DNA from: an uncultured bacterium | GTDB lineage: Bacteria; Cyanobacteriota; Vampirovibrionia; Gastranaerophilales; Gastranaerophilaceae | Direction: 5' to 3' | Length of the DNA: 64,000 nt | Assembly: GCA_949292175.1 (NCBI GenBank) | Contig: CASEYJ010000007.1 | Span: forward strand, 1 to 64,000 | Shown here: in pieces, positions 8,210 to 16,481 of the stretch | Layout: each line of letters starts with the position of its first letter | Position numbering within the stretch: position 1 is the first letter of the stretch | Program-made: the position numbers and the translations under genes | The notes under the pieces: generated by a model | The model's database searches: none | What the model was told of the DNA's origin: nothing | Seen by the model: the letters and a program-made list of their open reading frames with translations, nothing else

Positions 8210-8238
8210 TTGATTTTTAAAGTATTTAATGCTAGATT
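8210..8238 (+). promoter_or_regulatory. tRNA promoter
   Basis: TTGATT (8210-8215), 17-bp spacer and TAGATT (8233-8238), placed about 60 nt upstream of the tRNA, leaving a leader to be removed by RNase P. Confidence 0.5.
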
Positions 8239-8300
8239 AAAGAGTATGGCGGTAAGCCAAACAATTTAATAACGGTTGAACCAGCAACCTAAAAAACTCT

Positions 8301-8372
8301 GGGCCTGTGGCGCAGCGGTAGCGCAGAGGACTCATAATCCTTTGGTCGTGGGTTCGAATCCCTCCGGGCCCA
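8301..8372 (+). tRNA. tRNA with CAU anticodon (elongator Met or lysidine-type Ile2)
   Basis: Full cloverleaf of 72 nt: acceptor GGGCCTG pairs with CGGGCCC (one G-U), D stem GCGC/GCGC with a short 7-nt loop, anticodon stem GAGGA/TCCTT around CTCATAA with anticodon CAU, and a T arm with GGTTCGAATCC. The discriminator is A and CCA is not encoded. The CTTTGGTCG-type variable segment resembles bacterial Ile2(CAU) tRNAs, which TilS modifies, but elongator Met cannot be excluded by eye. A T run follows at 8374-8379. Confidence 0.93.
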
Positions 8373-8405
8373 GTTTTTTGTGCGATAAATTTGCTTAAAA
8401 TAATA

Positions 8406-8433
8406 TTGAATTCATCTCAAAATCTGATATAAT
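8406..8433 (+). promoter_or_regulatory. promoter of the repeat-protein gene
   Basis: TTGAAT (8406-8411), 16-bp spacer and TATAAT (8428-8433), followed by ribosome binding site AAGGAG at 8441-8446. Confidence 0.75.
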
Positions 8434-8452
8434 ACAGAAAAAGGAGCTTTAT

Positions 8453-8872
8453 ATGAAAAAATTTATTTTACTTGGTGTAATATTACTAATGTCAGCCGTA
8501 TCAGTTTCTGCAAACACATCATACACCTATGACAAATACGGAAACACAACAGGTTCTTTTAAAACAAGAGATAATACAACTACAACATACGACAAATACG
8601 GAAACACAACAGGCTCATACCAAGTAAATGGCGACACAATTATGAGCCGTGACAAATATGGCAATAACAACGGCTCAATTAAACTTAACGACAATGGCGG
8701 AATTTTTAGAGACAACATGGGAAATAACGTCGGCTCTTTTAAAAATAATAATGGCAGAATAACAACCTACGACAAATACGGCAATATTACAGGGACCTTA
8801 GAAAGGGGTTCCGACGGAACATTTATCCAAAAAGATAAATATGGCAATAATATCGGGAAATTTAAAATCTAA
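8453..8872 (+). CDS. secreted protein of six DKYGN-type tandem repeats
   Basis: A 139-residue exported protein. Residues 1-21 are a signal peptide (cleavage after SVSA). The rest is six imperfect repeats of about 19-20 residues with the core YDKYGNTTGS; repeat 4 has diverged to RDNMGNNVGS and the last is truncated. The pattern (aromatic or charged, D-K-Y-G-N, then G-S/T/K) suggests a repetitive beta structure like MORN- or YD-type repeats; no known domain is recognised. It has its own promoter and ribosome site. Possible cell-surface or periplasmic structural role, inferred only from the repeats and export. Confidence 0.85.
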   Translation: MKKFILLGVILLMSAVSVSANTSYTYDKYGNTTGSFKTRDNTTTTYDKYGNTTGSYQVNGDTIMSRDKYGNNNGSIKLNDNGGIFRDNMGNNVGSFKNNNGRITTYDKYGNITGTLERGSDGTFIQKDKYGNNIGKFKI

Positions 8873-8882
8873 GAAATTATTC

Positions 8883-10268
8883 TTAATTACCTAAAACTTT
8901 TCTGTTAGTTCTTGATTCTACCTGAGCCTCTTTTAAGAATCGATGGATATTAGTGTAATATCCTCCGGCCAGAACTAGTGCTGCTGTAACCCAAGCGATT
9001 GGTCCTGCATAAAACATCCCGACATAACCAAATTTTACAGCCAAATAAACAGCGGCAAAAGATCGCATCAATAACTCACCAACAGAAGCTATCAGAGGAA
9101 TAGTAGCTCTTCCAAGCCCTTGCAACGCATTTCTGTATATAAATATTTGAGATAAAAAGAAATAAAATAGAGAACTTATAAACAAGTAATCGTGAGCAAT
9201 TTTTATAACGTCAGGATTTTGATTTCCAATAAACACTCGAACTAAATCGCTGCCCCAAAAGTGCATAACAAAAGCCATAACTATACTTAAATGCAAATTA
9301 ATAACTGAAGCTTTTTTAACAGAAATTCTTATTCGTCTAAAATTATTCGCCCCAAAATTTTGAGCAACAAACGCTGCTAAAGCAACCCCAAAAGAAATCA
9401 TCGGTAATGTTGCAATCTGTTCAATCCTCAACGCGGCAGTCATAGCTGCTATAACATCTGCACCAAAGGAATTACAAACACTCTGAATTATCAATATTCC
9501 TATTCCCAGAATAGAAAACTGCGCAGCCATAGGCAACCCAACATTTAGATGCTCCCAAGCAAACTTCCAATCCTCTTGAGAATTAAAAATCCAATCAGCC
9601 TTTCTTAAATGCAAAATAGGGAAATGCTTCTTTATATATAATATACACATTACAACAGATATAGCCTGTGATAGCACAACCGCAACAGCGGAACCAGGAA
9701 CACCCCAATGAAATACTATAATAAACAAAAGCGCCAAAAATACATTCAAAATTGAGGCAAAAATCAGAAAATATAACGGAGTTTTACTATCTCCCAATGC
9801 TCTCACAATACTTGCCAAAAGGTTATAAAAATTGGCAGTAATAAGCCCAAAGATAACTATTTGTATATACCAATATGCATTATGATAAATTTCTTGCGGA
9901 ACATTCATCCATTTTAAGATATACCCCATCGTAGCAAGACAAATTACAGTAAAAAACAACGTAAATATTGAACTTAAAATGGTAGACATCGTCACCGAAC
10001 GACGCACACCATCATAATCCTTTGCTCCAAAACGTTGCCCTGTTATAACAGCAAATCCATTAGTTAATCCGACAACAACAAACATTATGAGAAAAAATAA
10101 CGGCGCAACAGCTCCAACCGAAGCCAAAGCATCAATTCCTAAAGTTCTACCAACAATTACAATATCTGCGATATTATAAAACTGTTGAAATATATTTCCT
10201 ATCAATAATGGTACAGAAAATAATATTATTAACTTTAAGGGGTTTCCGGTCGTTAAATCGTTTATCAT
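8883..10268 (-). CDS. MATE-family multidrug efflux transporter
   Basis: A 461-residue inner membrane protein with about 12 hydrophobic helices, typical length for the MATE family of Na+- or H+-coupled drug exporters. Family hallmarks include the N-terminal PLLIGNIFQQFYNIADIVIVG region, a repeat-related motif near residue 240 (GLPMAAQFSILGIG), and GFAVITGQRFGAKD in loop 2-3. It lies 62 bp downstream of the GT-C-like gene on the same strand; a weak 5-bp hairpin and an AT-rich -10-like region between them leave open whether it is co-transcribed. Substrate unknown. Confidence 0.93.
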   Translation of the reverse strand: MINDLTTGNPLKLIILFSVPLLIGNIFQQFYNIADIVIVGRTLGIDALASVGAVAPLFFLIMFVVVGLTNGFAVITGQRFGAKDYDGVRRSVTMSTILSSIFTLFFTVICLATMGYILKWMNVPQEIYHNAYWYIQIVIFGLITANFYNLLASIVRALGDSKTPLYFLIFASILNVFLALLFIIVFHWGVPGSAVAVVLSQAISVVMCILYIKKHFPILHLRKADWIFNSQEDWKFAWEHLNVGLPMAAQFSILGIGILIIQSVCNSFGADVIAAMTAALRIEQIATLPMISFGVALAAFVAQNFGANNFRRIRISVKKASVINLHLSIVMAFVMHFWGSDLVRVFIGNQNPDVIKIAHDYLFISSLFYFFLSQIFIYRNALQGLGRATIPLIASVGELLMRSFAAVYLAVKFGYVGMFYAGPIAWVTAALVLAGGYYTNIHRFLKEAQVESRTNRKVLGN

Positions 10269-10330
10269 AACTACTATAATCTCAATTAAAAAGTTCTCTA
10301 CGAACTATTATAATATAGAAAAAAATAGAA

Positions 10331-11767
10331 TTAAAGCTGAAGATTTTTATTAATCTTCAAAACTTTAAAAATACCATAAGTTTTATTGATTATTTTATAA
10401 GGTTCAAAAATCATCTTAAAATTTCTATCCTCCAAATAGAATCTATTAGGTAAAATTTTACCTTCTATCGGAAGTACAATGTATGAGGTTTTTTCTTTAG
10501 ACAAAGATTTTTCAAGCCAAGTCGGATATAGTCCGCCTTCATTATCAAAATCACAAATCGGACTAACACTCAAAGAAGCATCACTATCCGGCTTTTTAGC
10601 TGAACAATAATACATTGCATCTAAATTTTCATAATTAGTATAAGGCAGGATTCTCAAATCAGCCCAGCTATATAGAATAATTCTGCTATCAGCAAGCTGC
10701 TTATCTTGAAAAACAATATCTGCCAAAAACTTTGCCCCAGAGTGATAATACCCTGGACTAAAAGTTATGTGATTAAAGATCAAGCCAAAGAATACTAATG
10801 AAATTAAAATATCAGAAATTAATTTTAAAACTCTATTAGATTCAGACAAGACATAAAACATCCATACTGAAATCAACAAGTAAATCCAAAAGAATATATA
10901 ATGATGTGTCCAACCCGCATACTTTATCACGAAAGTTAGAATCAATCCACCAATAGTAAATCCTGCAAAAAAGAGAACTCGCTTTTCTTTCCAGAAGTAA
11001 ATAGGATAAAATATAATTGCAAGAGCAAGCACAACACAATTAAAAGTATCAAGTAATAAATTATCATTTATAAAGAATTGCTTAAAATGCTCAATAAACC
11101 CATTATTAACCCCAAAAAACCCGGAATTAGACCCGCCAAGCTGCCATAAAATTAAAACTGCACCAATGGCTAGTACTACAAAAGAAATTCGAAAATCTTT
11201 TCTTGATACATTACCTGCAATCGCTCCCTTAATCAAATCAAAAGCATAAAGAAACCCAAATGCCACAGCTCCAAATAATGCCATAACACTTGTGTTTGCA
11301 CATAAAGTTACGCAAGTCGAATACAAAATCGGGTGTTTTAACGCATCTTTATAACTGTTACACAACACAAATAAGAGTAACACACCTATTGCATAACATC
11401 TTGCAATAACAGGCAACTGAGCCAAAAATGGATATGAGAAAGTTATTGCAAATTTGGTAAAATTATTAAACGGAGCATTTTTCCACAAAATAATTAAACT
11501 TGCAAAAGCAAAACCCCAATTCATAAGCAACATTGCATATGGATAGCAAAAATCAGTTTTTGCAAACGGCATCATAAGAAGATACCAAATAAAAGTATGC
11601 CCCTCATATTTCATCTGGGCAATTATGTCAAGCAGTGATAATTCTTTTGCCATCATATAAGCGTGAGTCTCATCAAACCAAGGTTGATGAAAAATAGTTC
11701 TCAATAACGTTATAATAACCCACAAGCTCATAAAGACAACAAATGTCTTACTAATTTTTGACTTCAT
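10331..11767 (-). CDS. polytopic membrane protein resembling GT-C glycosyltransferases
   Basis: A 478-residue protein with about 10-12 membrane spans and a soluble C-terminal domain (about 370-478). The first periplasmic loop carries W-F-D-E-T-H-A at about residues 30-36, the acidic position characteristic of lipid-phosphate-sugar-dependent GT-C transferases, followed by a G-H pair. It overlaps the upstream UGM-like flavoprotein gene by 17 nt, so the two are co-transcribed and probably act in the same surface glycan or lipid glycosylation pathway. The exact sugar and acceptor are unknown, and the family assignment is by layout only. Confidence 0.7.
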   Translation of the reverse strand: MKSKISKTFVVFMSLWVIITLLRTIFHQPWFDETHAYMMAKELSLLDIIAQMKYEGHTFIWYLLMMPFAKTDFCYPYAMLLMNWGFAFASLIILWKNAPFNNFTKFAITFSYPFLAQLPVIARCYAIGVLLLFVLCNSYKDALKHPILYSTCVTLCANTSVMALFGAVAFGFLYAFDLIKGAIAGNVSRKDFRISFVVLAIGAVLILWQLGGSNSGFFGVNNGFIEHFKQFFINDNLLLDTFNCVVLALAIIFYPIYFWKEKRVLFFAGFTIGGLILTFVIKYAGWTHHYIFFWIYLLISVWMFYVLSESNRVLKLISDILISLVFFGLIFNHITFSPGYYHSGAKFLADIVFQDKQLADSRIILYSWADLRILPYTNYENLDAMYYCSAKKPDSDASLSVSPICDFDNEGGLYPTWLEKSLSKEKTSYIVLPIEGKILPNRFYLEDRNFKMIFEPYKIINKTYGIFKVLKINKNLQL

Positions 11768-13307
11768 GATATTCCTTCTCAGTATTCACTGCCCATAAAA
11801 TACTTTTATCTAAATTACCATTAATAACATTCACAGCCTCAATACCGCTTAACATTGAATGATCCATATTATTATATTTATGCTGTCCGTTTCTTCCAAC
11901 ACAATACAAATTTGGAATTCCACTCACAAAACTTTTGACAACATCAAAATCTTTATATGCACCAAAATAAGCAGGATAAGCCTTCTTCACTCTAACTCTT
12001 ACACTGTCAATTATATCTTCTTTTTTGACAACATCTAATTTTTCTAGCTCTGATATCCCGAATTTAATCATGTCTTCATCAGACAAATTCCACATATCAT
12101 CACCCTCATTACAAAAATATTCAAGACTAATAAAAACCTTATCCTTAAAATCTTTAACAAGATAAGGAGACCAGTTGTTCATAATCTGCAATCTACCTGC
12201 TGTAATATCATTTTCTTGAATATAAATCCAACTATCCGGGCAGATATTATTAATGGTCGGAATCTTAGTATTATTTTTTAAATTTATTTTATTACAATAG
12301 AATCCTACTAACATATAATCTCTATAAGGCAATTCTTGGGCAACGTTTTTAACATTCTCAGGAACCCTATCACCCAAACCCGCAACTAAATCCTTCACAG
12401 GCATTGAGGAAATATAATAATTTCCCTTATAAGACTTATCCTCATCATTTTCAACAACCCGAACAGATTTAATATTTTCACCGTCAAAATCAAATCCGAT
12501 AACCTTTGTATTTAAATGGATTTCACCACCTAAACGCCTAATTTCATCCGCCATAAAGTCCCATAACTGACCGCAACCAAATTTTGGATAAAAATATTCT
12601 TCAATCAAAGATGTTTCTTTTTGTTTATTTGAAATTAACTTAAAAGGTGACAATAAAGCATTTAAAAGAGCTTTAGAAAGAGAAAGGCCTTTAATACGTT
12701 GTTCACCCCATTCCTTTGAAATATCTCTAGGATGAAGCCCCCAAACCTTTTGAGTATAGTTTTCAAAAAACATTCTATACAAAACCAACCCAAATCTGTT
12801 TATCATAAAATCTTCAAGACTCTTCTCTTCGCGTTTAAACAAGCAAGATTTGATATAACTCATCCCTGCGCAAAAAGTGCGTCCAAGTCCCATATTCAAA
12901 ATAGTTGAAGCTTTCAAACTCACAGGATAATCAAAGAATTTTCTAAGATAATAAATTCTTGAAACACGTTTCCTCTTCAACATAACCCGATCTGTCTCAT
13001 CCGGATCAGGTCCATTCTCAGAAACTGTAATTTTTCTCCCCAAAATTTTATCATCTATTGGAGGTTTTCCTTGAAGAGGGAGTATCTTTTCCCAAAAATC
13101 TAGAATTTCTTGATTTTTAGAGAACAATCTATGACCTCCTAAATCAATACCATTGCCGTTATGGTGAACAGTTCTGGAAATCCCTCCGACACAATCCAAT
13201 TCCTCAAAGATAATTGGCAAAACATCTTCTGTTTTTGTCAAAAAATTATACGCTGCACTCAACCCAGCAGGTCCGGCTCCGATTATTATAGCTATTTTAT
13301 CTCTCAC
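11751..13307 (-). CDS. FAD-dependent oxidoreductase related to UDP-galactopyranose mutase/amine oxidases
   Basis: A 518-residue flavoprotein. The N-terminal dinucleotide-binding motif GAGPAGLSAAY (about 10-20) and a following E-x-x-x-x-VGG-I-S-R-T-V plus GIDLGGHRLF match the UGM/protoporphyrinogen oxidase fold. NYTQKVWGLHPRDIS (about 185-200) resembles the substrate region of UGM-like proteins, and the C-terminal YCVGRNGQHKYNNMDHS is the second FAD contact. It starts with GTG behind GAGGTGG. The gene overlaps the GT-C-like gene. It may isomerise a nucleotide sugar or oxidise a glycan intermediate; a true UGM is somewhat shorter, so the call stays general. Confidence 0.8.
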   Translation of the reverse strand: MRDKIAIIIGAGPAGLSAAYNFLTKTEDVLPIIFEELDCVGGISRTVHHNGNGIDLGGHRLFSKNQEILDFWEKILPLQGKPPIDDKILGRKITVSENGPDPDETDRVMLKRKRVSRIYYLRKFFDYPVSLKASTILNMGLGRTFCAGMSYIKSCLFKREEKSLEDFMINRFGLVLYRMFFENYTQKVWGLHPRDISKEWGEQRIKGLSLSKALLNALLSPFKLISNKQKETSLIEEYFYPKFGCGQLWDFMADEIRRLGGEIHLNTKVIGFDFDGENIKSVRVVENDEDKSYKGNYYISSMPVKDLVAGLGDRVPENVKNVAQELPYRDYMLVGFYCNKINLKNNTKIPTINNICPDSWIYIQENDITAGRLQIMNNWSPYLVKDFKDKVFISLEYFCNEGDDMWNLSDEDMIKFGISELEKLDVVKKEDIIDSVRVRVKKAYPAYFGAYKDFDVVKSFVSGIPNLYCVGRNGQHKYNNMDHSMLSGIEAVNVINGNLDKSILWAVNTEKEYHEVKN

Positions 13308-13364
13308 TATTCCACCTCATAATCTGATTTTAGTATAAATAAACAGCTTTAGCAATAAATTCAC

Positions 13365-13403
13365 AAAAAACAAAACATCCCATCATAAAGCTACGATGGG
13401 ATG
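13365..13403 (-). terminator. rho-independent terminator after uracil-DNA glycosylase
   Basis: On the minus strand, CATCCCATC pairs with GATGGGATG across a 10-nt loop, followed by TTTTGTTTTTTG. It closes the AGCS symporter/uracil-DNA glycosylase unit. Confidence 0.85.
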
Positions 13404-13424
13404 TCAAACATTTCAAATTATAAC

Positions 13425-14075
13425 TTATGCATTAACCAAAGAGCCAAATGCAACGTTATTTACGTCTGAAGCGAACTCTCTATCCGCCAAAATTGTATCC
13501 TTGATATTCTTTAAGTCTTCTTGCATCAATCTTCTAGGTGAACCATCAGCCATAGAATGATTTCTCAATAAGTATGATGGGTGGAAAATAGTCATAGCTT
13601 TATATTCAACACCATCAACAGTAATTGTCATCCATTGACCTCTAACTTTTGAAATAGTTTGTTTTTTATCAAGTTCAACAAAAGATTTCAAAGCAGTAGC
13701 ACCACAAAGAATAATAGCGTCAGGCTTAATGATATCAATTTGAGCATTCAAGAATTTTCTGCAAGCGCATTTCTCTTCATCAGTAGGAACTCTATTTTCA
13801 GGTGGACGACATTTTACAGTATTGATAATATACAAATCTCTATCTCTTGAAATACCAGCTTCTGATAAGAATTCAGTTAACAATTGTCCGGCTCTTCCGA
13901 CAAACGGTCTGCCAGTTTCATCTTCCATTTCTCCAGGAGCTTCACCAATTAAAACAATTCTTGCAGTAGAAGCATCGCCATCAGAGAATACAACGTTATT
14001 ACGAGTTTTAGCAAGCGCACACCCGTTACAGCTTTCACATTTTTGTCTTACTATCTCCAGACAATTTTTCTTCAT
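13425..14075 (-). CDS. udg: uracil-DNA glycosylase, family 4 (iron-sulfur)
   Basis: A 216-residue base-excision repair enzyme that removes uracil from DNA. Four Cys typical of the 4Fe-4S cluster are C13, C16, C89 and C105. Motif A is GEAPG (44-48) and motif B is HPSYLLRN (165-172). The start codon sits behind GAGGAGAG and lies inside the 3' end of the symporter gene (41-nt overlap). Oddly, about 20 residues beyond the usual end carry NVAFGSLVNA, which echoes the F-x-G signature of nearby lineage-specific proteins. The activity call is firm; the meaning of the tail is not known. Confidence 0.95.
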   Translation of the reverse strand: MKKNCLEIVRQKCESCNGCALAKTRNNVVFSDGDASTARIVLIGEAPGEMEDETGRPFVGRAGQLLTEFLSEAGISRDRDLYIINTVKCRPPENRVPTDEEKCACRKFLNAQIDIIKPDAIILCGATALKSFVELDKKQTISKVRGQWMTITVDGVEYKAMTIFHPSYLLRNHSMADGSPRRLMQEDLKNIKDTILADREFASDVNNVAFGSLVNA

Positions 14076-15558
14076 CTTCTCTCTCCTCTTTCTCTATCTT
14101 AAATAAGCCTACGTTATATTTTTTACAATACCTTTTTAATTCTTTAATAACAACATCCGAAAGTATGAAAACTGCTATTAAATTTGGAACCGCTAAGAAC
14201 AAAGTAAATGCATCTGAAAGATTAATTATACTCTTAAAGTTCATCGCAGAACCTATGATAATGAATATACAATATATAACCTGAAAAGTTCTAGTTGTCA
14301 ATTTTGTATCACCAAACAAGAACGTCCAACCTTTAACTCCGTAATATGAACCGCATAACATTGTTGATAAAACAAAACAACTAGCCATAAAAGTCAATAA
14401 TATCGGGAAAAATGGGCATACAGTTGCAAAAGCCTGAGAAGTTAATTCGATACCGGCAAGTCCGTTACTATGTAAATAAACTCCGCTTACAACAATAACA
14501 AAAGCCGTTGCAGATCCAACAATAACCGTATCAACGAAAGGTTGAAGCATGGCGATAAATGCTTGTGCAACAGGATTATTCGTCTTAACAGCAGAAAATG
14601 CAATTGGCGCGGTACCAAGCCCTGATTCATTAGCGAACATTGCTCGTCTAAATCCCCATAGCATACACGCAAAAACTCCACCCTCAATGGCTTTTGGTCT
14701 AAAAGCTTCAGTCAAAATCAGGTGGATTGTATGAGGCAAATGCCCAATATGCATTGCGCAAATTACAAAAGCAGACAATACATATAAACTGCACATCACA
14801 GGAGTAACTTTAGACGTAAACTTGCCTATAGCTTTAATTCCGCCGATAATTGTAACATACGTAATAACTGCAACTATCAACCCTAATAACCAGCTTTGAT
14901 TATAGAAGAAACTACCCTCTCCGCCAGTCACTTCAGTAATTTGAGTCGTCATGGCATTTATCTGAAATAAGTTCCATCCACCAATCATTGCAAAAATACA
15001 ACAAACAGCGTAGCTTTTTGCCAAAAATGGTGCAAATGGACCAACTATTTTGTGATTTTTTAGCCCATTCAAAATATAATACATAGGTCCACCATCGACA
15101 GTGCCATCATCGTTAACTTTTCTAAGCTTTAAACCCAACAGAACTTCTGCAAACTTCAAAGCCATAGAAAATACCCCTGCAACCATCATCCAGAAAATTA
15201 CTCCCGGCCCACCGATAGAGACAGCTGCCGCAGAACCGGCAACGTTACCAATACCTGCTGACGCTGAAATTGTTGCAGTTAAAGCCTGAAACGCAGAAAC
15301 TTCACCGTGCTTTTTACGTTGAACAATATCCTTGTGCTCATAATTCTCAGTAATAAGCTTAATAGCATGCTTAAACCCCCAAAAGCCAACAAATCTTGTT
15401 CGAATAGTAAAATACAATGCTGCACTCATCAAAAGAGCAACAAGAAATTCCACTTTAACTCCGTGAATAGTCACAGAACTAAAAATAATCCCTGAAATTT
15501 TATCGGCTATTGGTGACAAAAAACTGTCGATTGCGCTATCTAAATTCATAACTCTCAT
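14035..15558 (-). CDS. alanine/glycine:cation symporter (AGCS family)
   Basis: A 507-residue inner membrane transporter of the AGCS family, importing alanine or glycine with Na+ or H+. It has about 10-11 membrane spans and family signatures: the first region with FWGFKHAIK, SAGIGNVAGSAAAVSIGGPG (residues about 95-115) and ANESGLGTAPIAFSA (about 315-330). Length is typical. The highly charged C-terminal tail (about 490-507) runs 41 nt into the glycosylase gene, so the two are co-transcribed. Either of two Met codons, 9 nt apart, could be the start. Confidence 0.95.
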   Translation of the reverse strand: MRVMNLDSAIDSFLSPIADKISGIIFSSVTIHGVKVEFLVALLMSAALYFTIRTRFVGFWGFKHAIKLITENYEHKDIVQRKKHGEVSAFQALTATISASAGIGNVAGSAAAVSIGGPGVIFWMMVAGVFSMALKFAEVLLGLKLRKVNDDGTVDGGPMYYILNGLKNHKIVGPFAPFLAKSYAVCCIFAMIGGWNLFQINAMTTQITEVTGGEGSFFYNQSWLLGLIVAVITYVTIIGGIKAIGKFTSKVTPVMCSLYVLSAFVICAMHIGHLPHTIHLILTEAFRPKAIEGGVFACMLWGFRRAMFANESGLGTAPIAFSAVKTNNPVAQAFIAMLQPFVDTVIVGSATAFVIVVSGVYLHSNGLAGIELTSQAFATVCPFFPILLTFMASCFVLSTMLCGSYYGVKGWTFLFGDTKLTTRTFQVIYCIFIIIGSAMNFKSIINLSDAFTLFLAVPNLIAVFILSDVVIKELKRYCKKYNVGLFKIEKEEREDEEKLSGDSKTKM

Positions 15559-15576
15559 ATTCTAACATAAACATGC

Positions 15577-15613
15577 TAAAAAACGGGACAAATGTAAACT
15601 TCTGTCCCGTTTC
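15577..15613 (-). terminator. rho-independent terminator after the FxG membrane protein pair
   Basis: On the minus strand, AAACGGGACA pairs with TGTCCCGTTT around an 11-nt loop and runs into TTTTTTAG. It separates the two membrane protein genes from the AGCS symporter. Confidence 0.85.
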
Positions 15614-15644
15614 AGCAATAATTATTTTGTATTTAGGCTTTAAA

Positions 15645-16481
15645 TTAAGCTACCTGTTGAGCCTTTTCAGCATCTTTATTCTTTTTATGAGCTAAATATT
15701 TCTCACAAAGAATGTTTGCAGGTTTTGTTACAGCTACCGGAACGATAAATCTGTAAACTAAAGCGAAGACGATAATTGAACGAAGAGCTGCAAAACCTTC
15801 CAGCTTAGTCATAAATTTCTCATAATCTTTCACATCTATGAAATGTTTTTTACCATATTTTTCAAGATAAGTGCTTAAGTTATATAATGGCTCTTTATCA
15901 ATATCTGTTAAACCTTGGTTTCTCAATTTAATCTTTTCATTCTTCTGAGCCATACTATTTCTGATATCTTCAGCGTTTGGAAGATTCAAATCAAAATATT
16001 GTTCTTTTTTATCATTCCACCACTTTTTCAGATGACTATCAATAACCAATGCACCAAATGTTGATACAAGGAATGTCAAGAATTGGTTAACGGTCAAGGT
16101 TTTCTTTCTATCCTTATCCATTTTCTTATTAGTGAGTGTCTGCTGCATATATACACCACTGGTAATTGCAGAACCACCAATTAGGAAAAATTTAATTGCA
16201 TTATCTTTACCTTTAATCTTGTCACCGATTCCATCAATAACAGAGTTATCAAACACCGGTCTACAAATATTTTTACCAACCCAGTTACACATTGCATCAT
16301 ATTTTTTAGAAATTGAATCAAAGAATGTTGAATCACTTACTACTGAGTTGATTATTTTATTTTCTGCCGCTTCAAGAGCTCTTTCAGCAGCCTGTTCCTT
16401 ACCTGTAAATGATTGAGGTCTTGGCTTACATCTATTTGGAGTTGTATAAGAATTATTATATGTATTAAACGTTACGTTCAT
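15645..16481 (-). CDS. lineage-specific membrane protein with N-terminal FxG motif (A)
   Basis: A 278-residue protein of no recognised family. Residues 1-35 are polar and Asn/Pro-rich with the short motif QSFTGKE. Then come a helical region, a first hydrophobic segment (about 97-113), a basic loop DKDRKKT, a second hydrophobic segment (about 125-147), a charged helical stretch, and a third hydrophobic segment (about 230-255). The C-terminal tail is Lys/Ala-rich. Its ATG shares one base with the TAA of the upstream gene and is preceded by GGAGGT, so translation is coupled. The layout parallels that upstream gene, suggesting a diverged duplicate. Function unknown. Confidence 0.8.
   Translation of the reverse strand: MNVTFNTYNNSYTTPNRCKPRPQSFTGKEQAAERALEAAENKIINSVVSDSTFFDSISKKYDAMCNWVGKNICRPVFDNSVIDGIGDKIKGKDNAIKFFLIGGSAITSGVYMQQTLTNKKMDKDRKKTLTVNQFLTFLVSTFGALVIDSHLKKWWNDKKEQYFDLNLPNAEDIRNSMAQKNEKIKLRNQGLTDIDKEPLYNLSTYLEKYGKKHFIDVKDYEKFMTKLEGFAALRSIIVFALVYRFIVPVAVTKPANILCEKYLAHKKNKDAEKAQQVA

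Noticed and set aside
8453-8872. The DKYGN array as a CRISPR or tandem non-coding repeat
   Set aside because: The frame stays open through all units behind a signal peptide, promoter and ribosome site.
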